Of a stretch of DNA of 64,000 nt, positions 55,037 through 64,000 are shown piece by piece. The notes beneath the pieces are model-generated. The model ran no database searches. It was not told where the DNA came from and saw only the letters and a list, made by a program, of their open reading frames with translations. Positions within the stretch are counted from its first letter, which is position 1. The number at the start of each line of letters is the position of its first letter. The stretch lies in the NCBI RefSeq assembly GCF_008641045.1, contig NW_022196248.1, positions 42,501-106,500 of the forward strand. The letters are read 5' to 3'. The translations under genes and the position numbers were made by a program. This DNA comes from Pistacia vera. Taxonomy: Eukaryota > Streptophyta > Magnoliopsida > Sapindales > Anacardiaceae.

Positions 55037-56587
55037 TATGTTTGCAGGAGCATAATCAAAAATTCATATGGCTAATGGCCTATTGACAATAAAAGACCAC
55101 AAACCTTGGGAGATTTACCAACAAACGGCAAGAAAAACTAGAATGCAACAATGATTGGCTGGTTGCAATGGTTGTCCTGAATAATGGTAGGAATGGATTT
55201 GGTGGAAGCAAGTGGTGACTAGTGAAATAGGTAGCGAAGTTAGGCAGTGAAGTCCGGCCACCACGTCAGGCGGCAATGCTTGGCTGGTGAACTAACGATC
55301 GACACCTTCAAAACCTTTTGCCCGTTTGTTTTCCATTGAGATCTAAAGGCAAAGATGTAATTGCATATGACTCATGAATAAATGATTATTAATACAAAAT
55401 GTACTGATAAAGACTTATATTCTACCCCTTTTATTTGGATTAGTAAAGCTCACACCACCAAGGCGCAATTAGACTAAATTATTATTCTTATCAAACAACA
55501 AAATTATATACCGTCTAACTTGAGATGAAACAACACTAACGAGCTCTGCTCAATGCAAAATGTACAGATGAAGACGTATATTCACCATTTCTTTTTTTTT
55601 TCTTTTTTTTTTTTTCTTAAACTAACTTTATCCTTCTAAACTACTCCTACGTGGTCAAGTGGTTTGATATGAACTTTCAAATTTATTACTCAAGAGGATT
55701 TAAATTTGAGTCTTTCTTCGATTGCTAATATGAATAATAATTAAAACTCTTATTTGATCAATAGTTTTAATCGGACACCCACAATCACAAATAATAATAA
55801 TAATAATAATAAATAGAAAAAACACTACCCTTCTCCCTGAGTACATCCGCCTACCCAATATAACCCCAAGCCACTGAGCCCAATATATTTAGAGTTGGGA
55901 GGGTAAAAGTTTTAAGAGGATACTAAATACACCTCTATTATATTTTAAGAAAAAGGCTATTTAAATCTTATTTAACATCGAAAATAGCTGCGTATTTAGG
56001 TCCAATTATGGTTTTTATTTGCATCCCTTTTCAAACTTAATTAGGGTGTTTGTTTACAATACTTCCCCTCATTTCAAACTTTATAAGGGTTCTTGTTTAC
56101 ATCACATTTTCCCCAATTTCTTAATTAGGTTTTTTGTTTATATCCCCTTTTTCCAATTTCAAATTTGAAACTTCCTTTTTCTTCTTTATATCAGATTCAT
56201 TCCGTTGTGTGATTACTTTTTCCATAACTTTCATCAAACAAAGAATTATTTGAAATAAAAAAAAAATCAATGATTTAAAAAAAATTAAATTTAGGTTTTA
56301 TGTAAGAATTAAAGGTTAAAAATTAAAATTAAAATATAAAATAAAGAATGAGTGTGTTTAGAAATATATCATTAAGGTTTAACTTGTCGAAACAAAAATA
56401 CATTTAAAAGAGATTGTAATTAAGCTCAGGCTAAAAATCATTTCCCAAATTTTAATCCTAAAATATTTAGGAAAACTAATGCAACAAGTAAAGATAAGCC
56501 CAATACATCTTGGTATTCCTAGAATATAATTAAAAATAAATAAAAACAAAACCAAATTAGTAAAGTAAAATAAACATTGAAAAATTA
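55037..56587. other. AT-rich DNA with simple repeats
   Basis: T-rich run at 55589-55617, an (AAT)n tract at 55793-55812, and a GC-richer patch of GGCTGG/GGCGGC words at 55140-55300. No gene recognised. Confidence 0.45.
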
Positions 56588-56866
56588 TAAAGGTATGTTC
56601 GGTTACCCTTTTTTGCCTTTGTTTTCACTTTTTGGCATAGAATTTTATTTATTTACCATTTTGTAAAATTCGTTTTGGCATGCCATTTTGTAAAATTCTA
56701 TCTGCTGGAAACGGAGAAACGGGTGGGCTGAGAGAGAAAGCTTCTTTTTTAATAAAAAAATCTTTTTTTTTTCATTTTTTTCCCTCCTTAAAATAAAAAA
56801 TTTCATTTCAAATTAATTTTTTTTTTTCTTTGCATTTCAGATAAACTACCGAACACATTTTTAGTT
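56588..56866. mobile_element. Possible MITE
   Basis: TATGTTCGGTTACCC at left faces CTACCGAACACATTT at right, giving a short inverted repeat around TGTTCGGT. About 280 bases, AT-rich inside. No target duplication resolved. Confidence 0.4.
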
Positions 56867-57108
56867 TACATCTTTTCAGATACTGACAAACATACCAACA
56901 CATTTTTCATTCTTACTTTTGCTAATCATTTTCAATATTTTAAAAAATACAGAATACTAATACACAAAATTTATAAAAGAACAGACCAAAAATTCTTATA
57001 TTCACTTTTTTCAATCAATAAAATCATTATTTGTCAATTTAATTTTTCTTCAGCTTGCAAAGTTTACTTACATAACCCGATCAGTTGTCTCACAACGGGG
57101 CAGGTTGT

Positions 57109-57622
57109 ATAACTCCAAACTCAGCCGTTAAAATAAAAAACTAACCGTCCATATTGAAGAGCCACAAGTCCTCTGCGTTCTGACCAAAAATCAGATTGAT
57201 CAGACTAGAGATCACCTTCCGATCGTCAGGCTGAAGAAGGATAGACGAACTGAAAAATTCTGCAACTCAACTCTTTGATTTAGCTGTCTTTCTAGCGGCA
57301 AAACTCCACAAAAAAATGGCTATCATGAAGCTGACTGTTGGATGTGAAGATCTTGCTGTAAAAAACAACGCTATGAAATTTGAGCAAAAATGGAGCAAGA
57401 TTCACCGTTGGATCGTCACCGGAATAACCTGGTGTGGCTGCCTCTTTCTCACTTCTTCAGATTTTGTTTCTATAAGCATACCCTCTTTCTCACACTATTC
57501 ACCCACTCAAAAAACAAACAAACCTGCTGCCCTTTTTTTTCATTTTCATTTTTTTTTTTCTTTTAGTTTTGGGCTTTAGGATTTTGGGTCATCCTCCACA
57601 TGAGGGAAACCCAAGCCTAACA
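57109..57622 (-). repeat. 3' LTR of the third Copia element, truncated
   Basis: From TGTATAACTCC to AAGCCTAACA it matches 59269-59583 plus 61664-61897. Sequence left of 57109 does not match the start of the other LTR. Confidence 0.82.
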
Positions 57623-57641
57623 AATCTCCCCCCTTTCCCAA

Positions 57642-58130
57642 CTATGTGGGGAAATGGACCATACCGACAATAGCTTGACAAACTTCAAGCTTCTCCCTTT
57701 CTAAAGCCTTTGTCAACGTATTCGAGCCATTGTCATCTATATGGATCTTCTCAAGTTCAAATAGGTCATCGTGAAGAGTATCCCTTATCCAATGATACCT
57801 TATATCAATATGCTTAGATCTCGAATGAAATGTAGAATTCTTCACAAGATGAATAGCACTTTGGTTGTCACAAAACAAAACATACCGTTGTTCTTTAAAA
57901 CCAATCTCTCTCATGAACTTCTTCATCCATAGCAACTCCTTACAAGCTTCTGTTATAGCAATAAATTTTGCTTCTGTCATAGAAAGTGCAACACACTTTT
58001 GCAATCTCAACTACTAAGAAACAACTCCACCAGCAGAAGTAATTAGGTAACCAGAAGTAGACTTACAAGAATCCATGTCTTTGACCATGTCAGTATCTGT
58101 GGAGCCAACCAAAACTAGTTTATCACTTCC
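57642..58130 (-). pseudogene. Copia RNase H
   Basis: ALSMTEAKFIAITEACKELLWMKKF, CDNQSAIHLVKN and SKHIDIRYHWIRD are the conserved RNase H tail. One stop (58011-58013, before RLQKCVALS) precedes it. Confidence 0.85.
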
Positions 58131-58139
58131 AAAACAAAG

Positions 58140-58735
58140 TTTTAACTTGGAAGTGCCTCTAGATACCTCATAATCCACTTCACTGCATCCTAATGCTCTT
58201 TCCCTAAATTTGACAGAAATCTGCTAACAGCCCCAGCTGCATAAGCTATATCTGGTCTCGTACACATCATTGCATACATCAAGCTTCCTACAGCTGAAGC
58301 ATAAGGGGCTCTTTCCATTTCCTGTTTCTGAATATCTGTAGATGGACTTTGCTTTGCACTTAGCTTGAAATGAGTAGCTAAATGAGAACTCACTGCTTTG
58401 GCCTTACCCATGTTGAACCTTTCAAGCACTTTTTCAATATACTGCTCCTATGACATATACAATTTCTTCTCCTTTCAATCTCAACAAATTCGAATGCCAA
58501 GAATTTGCTTTGTTGGCCCTAAATCCTTCATAGCAAATGACTTACTCAATTGCTTCTTCAAATCATCAATCTTAAAAGAATTCTTGCCAACTATCAACAT
58601 GTCATCAACATAGAGCAATGAAATAATAAAATTGTCATTAGAAAATTTTTGCACAAATACACAATGATCAGAAGTAGTCTTCTTATAACCATGTTCCCCC
58701 ATAACTGACTCGAATATCCTCATCAAACTTTACAC
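58140..58735 (-). pseudogene. Copia reverse transcriptase, C-terminal part
   Basis: SLLYVDDMLIVGKN with intact catalytic aspartates, LSKSFAMKDLGPTKQILGIRI, then PYASAVGSLMYAMMCTRPDIAYA. The frame is broken by stops near 58450. The N-terminal half of RT and all of integrase and protease are missing. Confidence 0.85.
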
Positions 58736-59157
58736 CCATACTAGACAATTGATCAAAGCAGCTTTGGAATTCATTCAAGTGATCCAAAATAGAACTCCCT
58801 TCCTTGTATCTCAAATTCATAGCTTGTTTAAGCAAAAACAATTTGTTATTTCCTGTTTTTTAAGCATACAAGGTCTCAAGTTTGTACCACAAAGTCCTAG
58901 CACGAGTCTCATTAGCAATATGATTCACAACATTGTCCTCTACCCATTGCCTAATGTACCCACACACTTCTTCGTGCTCAAACTCCCGTTCTTTGTCACT
59001 TTTAGAATTAGGTTTTTCCAAAGCAAATATCGGCAAGTGTAGTCTTTTCAAAAATAGAAGATCTTTCATTTTCCCTCTCCACTTATGATAATTTGTTCCT
59101 TTCAAACAAACTATTTTACTCAAATTTGCCTCCATCATTCAAACAATCTACAACCTC
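58736..59157 (-). pseudogene. Copia gag, N-terminal part
   Basis: MMEANLSKIVCLKGTNYHKWRGKMKDLL from 59138, then NVVNHIANETRARTLWYKLETLYA, typical of the Copia gag start. It joins RT directly at about 58735 through a deletion. Confidence 0.82.
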
Positions 59158-59169
59158 GCTCTGATACCA
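59158..59169 (-). other. Primer binding site (initiator Met-tRNA)
   Basis: The minus strand reads TGGTATCAGAGC, three bases inside the LTR end. Confidence 0.9.
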
Positions 59170-59172
59170 CTT

Positions 59173-59583
59173 TGAAAAGAAATAATGTATTAACAAAATA
59201 TTTCCTACTTGAATGAATCTGTGAGGAGCAAAACCTTGAGCAAATATGTCAGCAAAGCACCCAAAATTTAGGATGTATAACTCCAAACTCAACCGTTAAA
59301 ATCAAAAACCAACTATCCAGATTGAAGAGCCACACATCCTTTACGTTTTGACCAAAAATTAGGTTGATCAGACTAGAGATGACCTTCCGATTGTCAAGTT
59401 GAAGAAGGATAGATGGACTGAAAAATTCTGCAACTCAACTCATTGATTTGATTGTGTTTCTAGAGGGCAACCTCCATTAAAAAAAAAAAAAAAAAGGCTT
59501 ATCACAAAAACTGATTGTTGAATGTGAAGATGTGTCGGTCAACAAACCGCTTTGAAATTTGAGCAAAAACGGTGCAAGATTTT
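59173..59583 (-). repeat. 5' LTR of the third Copia element, left part
   Basis: TGAAAAGAAATAATG to GTGCAAGATTTT. The rest lies at 61664-61897 after the solo LTR. Confidence 0.82.
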
Positions 59584-61663
59584 TGTAACGCCCCACTTGA
59601 GGTACGTAGTTAAGATTTGAAAATGGCTTGAATGTTTATTGATATCTCATTTGGGTCGTATGTTGTAAATTGTTGGTTTACCCTTGGTTGAAGGGTGTAT
59701 TGGTTTGGTTGAGTGGTTGCCCTGAAAAATTGTAAGACTTGGCGAAATCTTGATGTTACAGCCTTCGCCGGGTGTGAAGAAGAATCTTCGCCGCGGCGAT
59801 GAAGTGCTTACAACCCCTGTGTAGTGCTGTGGGTTTTCACCGGGGCGGAAGAAATAGCTTCACCGCGGCGCAGAGATCGGCTGAAATTTTCCCTTGAGAG
59901 TTAGAGAATTTTTCCTTTTGAGACTCAATGACCATTGCTACCCCTAATTAGCAGGAAAAGTGGAGAGTGAAATGCAAGGAAATTACATGGAGAATAGTTT
60001 GAATGTGGGATGTTTTTTGCAAAGAATGAAAGGTCTTAGGTGGAATTTCAAAGAGAGGAGCAAGGGTATAGTGGGAAGGTGAGAAAATATGAGATATTAA
60101 GGGTTAGCTTAGAAACCCTTTCATTGATTCCTTCTCCACCGCCTCTTTCATCCTTCACTTCTCTCAAATTTTCATCCAATTTTCCAAGGATCTTTGAAGA
60201 GCTTTTGACTAGAAATTGATACAAGTTGATCCTAAACCCTTAAAGGTAAGAATCCTTACTGTAGATGTGAAGTTTTATTGTGAAAGGTAGGATCCTTATT
60301 GAGTTTGTATGAAGTTTAAGAGAAATATCAAGCCATCAAGAGTAGAGAGCTTAAGGTTTCTCCTTGAGCCTAGGTAAGTAACCCACCTAAGTTGTGATTT
60401 GCATGATTGAATGATGTGTAGAAATTTATATATGATTAATGTTGAATTTTTTATGTTGAAATGGAGTGATGAATTCATGAATGAGTTCAATGTTTGTATA
60501 TGAAGGAATTCCCACCATGAGTAGGGTGGATGTGTTGATAATTTTGGTGTTAGAAGAATGGAGAGAATGAGAAGAATTGAGAGGAATATTTGAAGTGTGT
60601 TTTCTTTGCAGGATGTGTGATGATTTAAAGAGTTGAACTCCAATTTTGGAGGGGTAAGAAAGAGTATGATAAGAAATAGAGTTTATGTTTGCACACATAT
60701 TTTTTGATGAAATGCTAAAAGAAAGCATATAAGTAGAAGTAGAGAACCTTACTTTATGCAAACATAGCATATTTGCATTTCATGAATGCATATAAGAAAG
60801 ATTTTTAGGCATGAGCCATCCTTATGCATATGTTTAATTGAGTAATCACATGAGAAAGAAATATGAGAAATGAGAAGAACCCTCTAAGAATAGAGGTAAG
60901 AAAAGAATCAATCTCTTAGAATAAAGAGAAAGAAAGAATTGGCACTAGAAAATTAAATGAATATTAAGTGCTACAGAAAAGAAATAAAATAGGTTGTGCG
61001 TGGGGGAACCCGTGAGTGTAGAGTTACCGCATGTGAACCGCCAGAGAGAGCGGGGTCTCCGCCATGAGAGAGCGGAATGACAATGAGAAAAAAGAATTTG
61101 TATAGCCATGAGAATACATGCAGATGAGAGATGTACACGGAAAGAAAGTACACTCACATGACAAGGGTTCTGAATCCATGCATCGACCAAGACGGCAGAG
61201 AATAAGATAAGAAAAGAAATAGAAAGAAAAGAAAAGAAAGAAAATGCATTGTTATGCTTTAATGTCTGTGCCTGCATGGTTATGATATTCTCCATGGGTG
61301 ATGAGAATAGAAAAAAGAAAAGAATAGTGAGAACTAGAATTAGAGAAAGTGACAAGAGTACGAAAAGAATTGATGAGGAATGCACAGGGATTATAGAGTA
61401 GAAGTTTTACTTACTGGAGCATCTTTGTGCTTACCGTTGTTTCTTTGTGTAAAGGACATAGGTGAGGACAGGTCGGTATGGACGTCGGCAAGCGGGGAGA
61501 CTTAGCTGCATGTCCATGTTTTTTAGAGCTTTTGTACAAATGATGTTTACTATGTAAAGAATGTATTTATTAAGTAAAGAAAATTTTGGGCCCAACTATT
61601 TGATAAATATTTGTTCTTTTATTGATATATTTTATGAATACGATAGTAGAAAGAGTTGTTACA
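59584..61663 (+). repeat. Solo LTR, about 2080 bp, nested in the Copia LTR
   Basis: Begins TGTAACGCCCC and ends AGTTGTTACA, the terminus style of Ty3 elements of the Tekay/Del kind (inference). The flanks read GATTT (59578-59582) and GATTA (61664-61668), an imperfect 5-bp duplication with one extra T at left. Removing it joins the LTR colinearly with 57109-57622. No coding region seen. Confidence 0.8.
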
Positions 61664-61897
61664 GATTACGTTGGATCAATCGCCGGAATAACCTGGTGTG
61701 GCTACCTTTCTCTCTTCTACAATTTGTTTCTAGAGCATACCCTCTTTCTCACCTATTCACCCACTCAAAAAAAAAAAAAAAAAAAAAAAAAAAGGAACAA
61801 AGCTACTGCCCTTTTTTTCATTTTCATTTTCATTTTTTTCTTTATTTTTGGGCTTTAGGATTTTGGGCCTCCCACATGAGGAAACCCAAGCCCAACA
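61664..61897 (-). repeat. 5' LTR of the third Copia element, right part
   Basis: GATTACGTTGGATCAATCGCCGG to AAGCCCAACA, matching 57403-57622. Contains an A run at 61769-61793. Confidence 0.82.
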
Positions 61898-62168
61898 TTT
61901 TCATCATCTTAATTTTACAATAATTATTTAATTATTTATATTATAATTATAATAATATATATAGAAACTGAATGGGAGATATATTAATTTTTTTTAAGGG
62001 TTAAATACTATGAACCTTTTTTTTTTTTTTTAATCTCCTTGTGATAATTCATCTTTTTAATCCCACGGTGACGGTAGAGTTAAAAGTAGTTATATTTAAT
62101 GTCAACTCAACACTTTTATCATCATTAGACACATAAAATAAATGGTTCATAAACGTGTCAAAAAATTA
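61898..62168. other. AT-rich DNA
   Basis: No feature recognised. Confidence 0.45.
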
Positions 62169-62670
62169 GGCTCATTGGGTTCAGGGAAAACTATCTAGTT
62201 TTTCAAAAAAGTTAACATAAAATTTGTTTTGTTGTTGTCTTTACCTATTTTTTAAAATGTTTTCTAAAATTTATTAATTTCCTTTAATCCCCTAAATTTG
62301 TTAATTTAACTAAACAACTCTCAAAAAAAAATTTAAAAGTTGACAAAAACACCCAAACAACCCAAATTTACCAGATTCTGGCCACTACTACTGGAAGCTG
62401 GCCAGAATCTGGTGTAATGGCACACTACCAATACATCGATACGGCAACTCTGGCTACCCTCTGGCGGTGGTGGCCAGCTGTCTGTATTTAATGGTGGATT
62501 GGAGGTGTTTTTGTTAACTTTTAATATTTTATTATAGAGGTGTTTAGTAAATAAACAAATATAGGGGGTATTTTTATTAATTTTCAAATTCTACATCGTA
62601 ATACCCACCCAATTTAACTTTTTTCATAAGATTATTCTAAAAATTACCCAATAATGAACCAAACGGAGCC
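62169..62670. mobile_element. MITE-like element, family copy 4
   Basis: Starts GGCTCATTGGGTTC and ends, in reverse complement, GGCTCCGTTTGGTTCATT. The core has CTGGCCA/TGGCCAG words and the shared GTGTTTTTGTTAACTTTTAA block. Confidence 0.55.
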
Positions 62671-63482
62671 TAACTCACAGTATCTTGGTTCAATAAGTAA
62701 TTGTTTTTATATTATAAACAATTATTCAATATAATATTTATAATTTTAAATATAAAATTAAATTAGTATACAAAGTTAGTTTAAATATTTTAATAATATA
62801 ATTTTAAAATATATATATATTTAATATTTAAGAAAATATTATAGCTAAGATATTATTAATTTTTATAATAAATAATACTAATATTAAATTATAAGAAAAA
62901 AAAAAAAGATTTATGCCTACTTAGGATAAGCGGTCCCAACTCCCAAGCTCCAAGAATTGGCAACAAACAATGTATTTATAAAAGATGAGTGTTGAATCTT
63001 AAAACATAATAAATTGGGAGATGCAGTGGGATAGGTGGGAAAATGCGGTGGTGGACTGTTCGGTGGGCAGATGGGGTTCGGCGTCGGCTGGTTGCGGAGG
63101 AATTTTGTAGTTGCAGTGAAGGGGAAGGTGACTGTGTGGTAAATATTCCTTCACAATTTCAAGTTTTTAAACCCCAAGATATGACAGAACGAGGCAAGTA
63201 GCTGTCCGAGATTGTTTAATTTAGAAAGAAAAGACAAGAAAAGGAATAAAGTTTATATTCTATATAGTATATCAAACGTCTTTTCATTTTACGTATTTAA
63301 AAAAAAAAAAAAAAATTGTTTCAAATTTTCATTTTTCGAATATTCCTCAATTTAACCAATCTTTATAATATTTTTGAAAATTTTAAAATAGAGGAATATC
63401 TCACCCAATACCTCTCTTATCGTAATAAATAAATGGAAGTAAAGTTTAGGAATATTTAAAGGGATAATTATGAAAACCCTTA
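62671..63482. other. AT-rich DNA
   Basis: Very AT-rich to 62900; a GC-richer patch at 63030-63130 (GGTGGGCAGATGGGG). An A run lies at 63300-63315. No gene recognised. Confidence 0.45.
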
Positions 63483-64000
63483 GGCTGTGTTTGGTTAGGG
63501 TTGTGGGCAGATTCTATCTTTGATTCTAAACATCCTTTTGTTTGGTTTGACAATAATATAAGATTACGTGAATGTTTCATTCCCAATTATGAATATTATT
63601 GGTCATTTTGATGGTTATTAGATTACCTTATCCAGGGGTGTTAATCTTTTTTTACTAGGGTTGTCTTTTATTTTTTTTTACCAAATTTGCCCTTAAATAA
63701 GAGCTATTTTCAACTGAATTGCCCTCCAATGTCTACCAAATAACAATGCCCTAGACCGCCCACATTTGAGAATTTAGCTAAAACACCCCAACCGCAAAAA
63801 TTTTAAAAGTTAACAAAATACTCCAGCCACCTGCAATAGTCGCCAGATCAATGCACGACTGGCGGGATTTGGCTAGCCGTGTGCAGATCTGACTATTTTT
63901 GGCCATATCGAAGGCTTAAAATAGCCAAATTGTCTTAGATCTGGCCGAAAATGGCCAAAATAGATTTGGCCATTTTTTGGCCATTTCCGGCCAAATCCAT
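63483..64000. mobile_element. MITE-like element, family copy 5, cut by window end
   Basis: Starts GGCTGTGTTTGGTTAGGG. The block GCTAAAACACCCCAACC ... AAAAGTTAACAAAA is the reverse complement of the shared block in copies 1-4. The core again has GGCCATAT, GGCCAAA and CCGGCC words. Confidence 0.5.

Larger units (their letters stand above)
57109..61897 (-). mobile_element. Ty1/Copia deletion derivative, minus strand, with nested solo LTR
   Basis: The right (5') LTR at 59173-61897 is split by a 2.08 kb insertion. The left (3') LTR (57109-57622) lacks about the first 100 bases. A PBS at 59158-59169 and a C/T-rich tract at 57625 mark the ends of the internal region. Only the gag start, part of RT and RNase H remain. 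Confidence 0.85.

Noticed and set aside
60296..61385. Minus-strand frames of 114-146 codons in the 2.1 kb solo LTR
   Set aside because: Low-complexity Ser/Leu/Phe-rich translation of purine-rich DNA; no domain; the region is an LTR.
1..64000. CRISPR arrays, bacterial operons, tRNA or rRNA genes
   Set aside because: No regularly spaced repeats, no tRNA-like cloverleaf or rRNA stretch seen; the sequence is plainly plant nuclear DNA.

Overview
This is plant nuclear DNA, almost certainly from a flowering plant and probably a dicot: AT-rich intergenic sequence, a plant-type cytosolic sulfotransferase locus, and a dense nest of LTR retrotransposons and hAT/MITE DNA transposons. I see no intact single-copy host gene. 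The longest clean reading frame is a 746-residue hAT transposase.

Layout: (1) 1-5537, a Ty1/Copia element on the minus strand, cut by the window edge, with a frameshift-free but nonsense-riddled gag-pol. (2) 5538-8712, AT-rich sequence holding a solo LTR (5922-6388) and a small lysine/glutamate-rich repeat ORF. (3) 8713-20914, a minus-strand Ty3 element of the Tat type, with an antisense gene between pol and the 3' LTR and a 1.8 kb solo LTR inserted in its reverse transcriptase. (4) 21180-23430, LTR debris, a GC-rich organelle-like patch, a non-autonomous hAT element with a perfect 8-bp target duplication, and a second copy of the flank joined through a single N. (5) 24442-29937, a complete but dead Copia element with a 5-bp target duplication. 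(6) 30430-31426, a sulfotransferase with one frameshift. (7) 33421-40336, a second minus-strand Tat element. (8) 40337-42700, short tandem repeats and MITE-like elements. (9) 42701-43680, a decayed second sulfotransferase. (10) 44343-54722, a plus-strand Tat-type element without pol that itself holds a 1.4 kb solo LTR and a 3.47 kb hAT transposon with an open transposase frame. (11) 54790-55036, the 3' end of a third sulfotransferase. (12) 57109-61897, an internally deleted Copia element whose 5' LTR is split by a 2.1 kb solo LTR. (13) 61898-64000, AT-rich DNA with two more MITE-like elements.

The host layer is a tandem sulfotransferase cluster, all on the minus strand, with a shared flanking segment present three times (about 24085, 29955 and 43960). 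It has been pulled apart by insertions.

The most interesting system is the antisense gene of the Tat-type elements. In two divergent copies (9896-12617 plus strand; 51217-53679 minus strand) it has a TATA box, a 5' leader, an intron of about 300 bp ending just before the ATG, and several short coding-region introns. At most of the coding junctions I could read, removing the intron joins open frames. This looks like a spliced gene carried in reverse by a retrotransposon. Antisense ORFs in Tat elements are known; the intron structure described here is read directly from this sequence.
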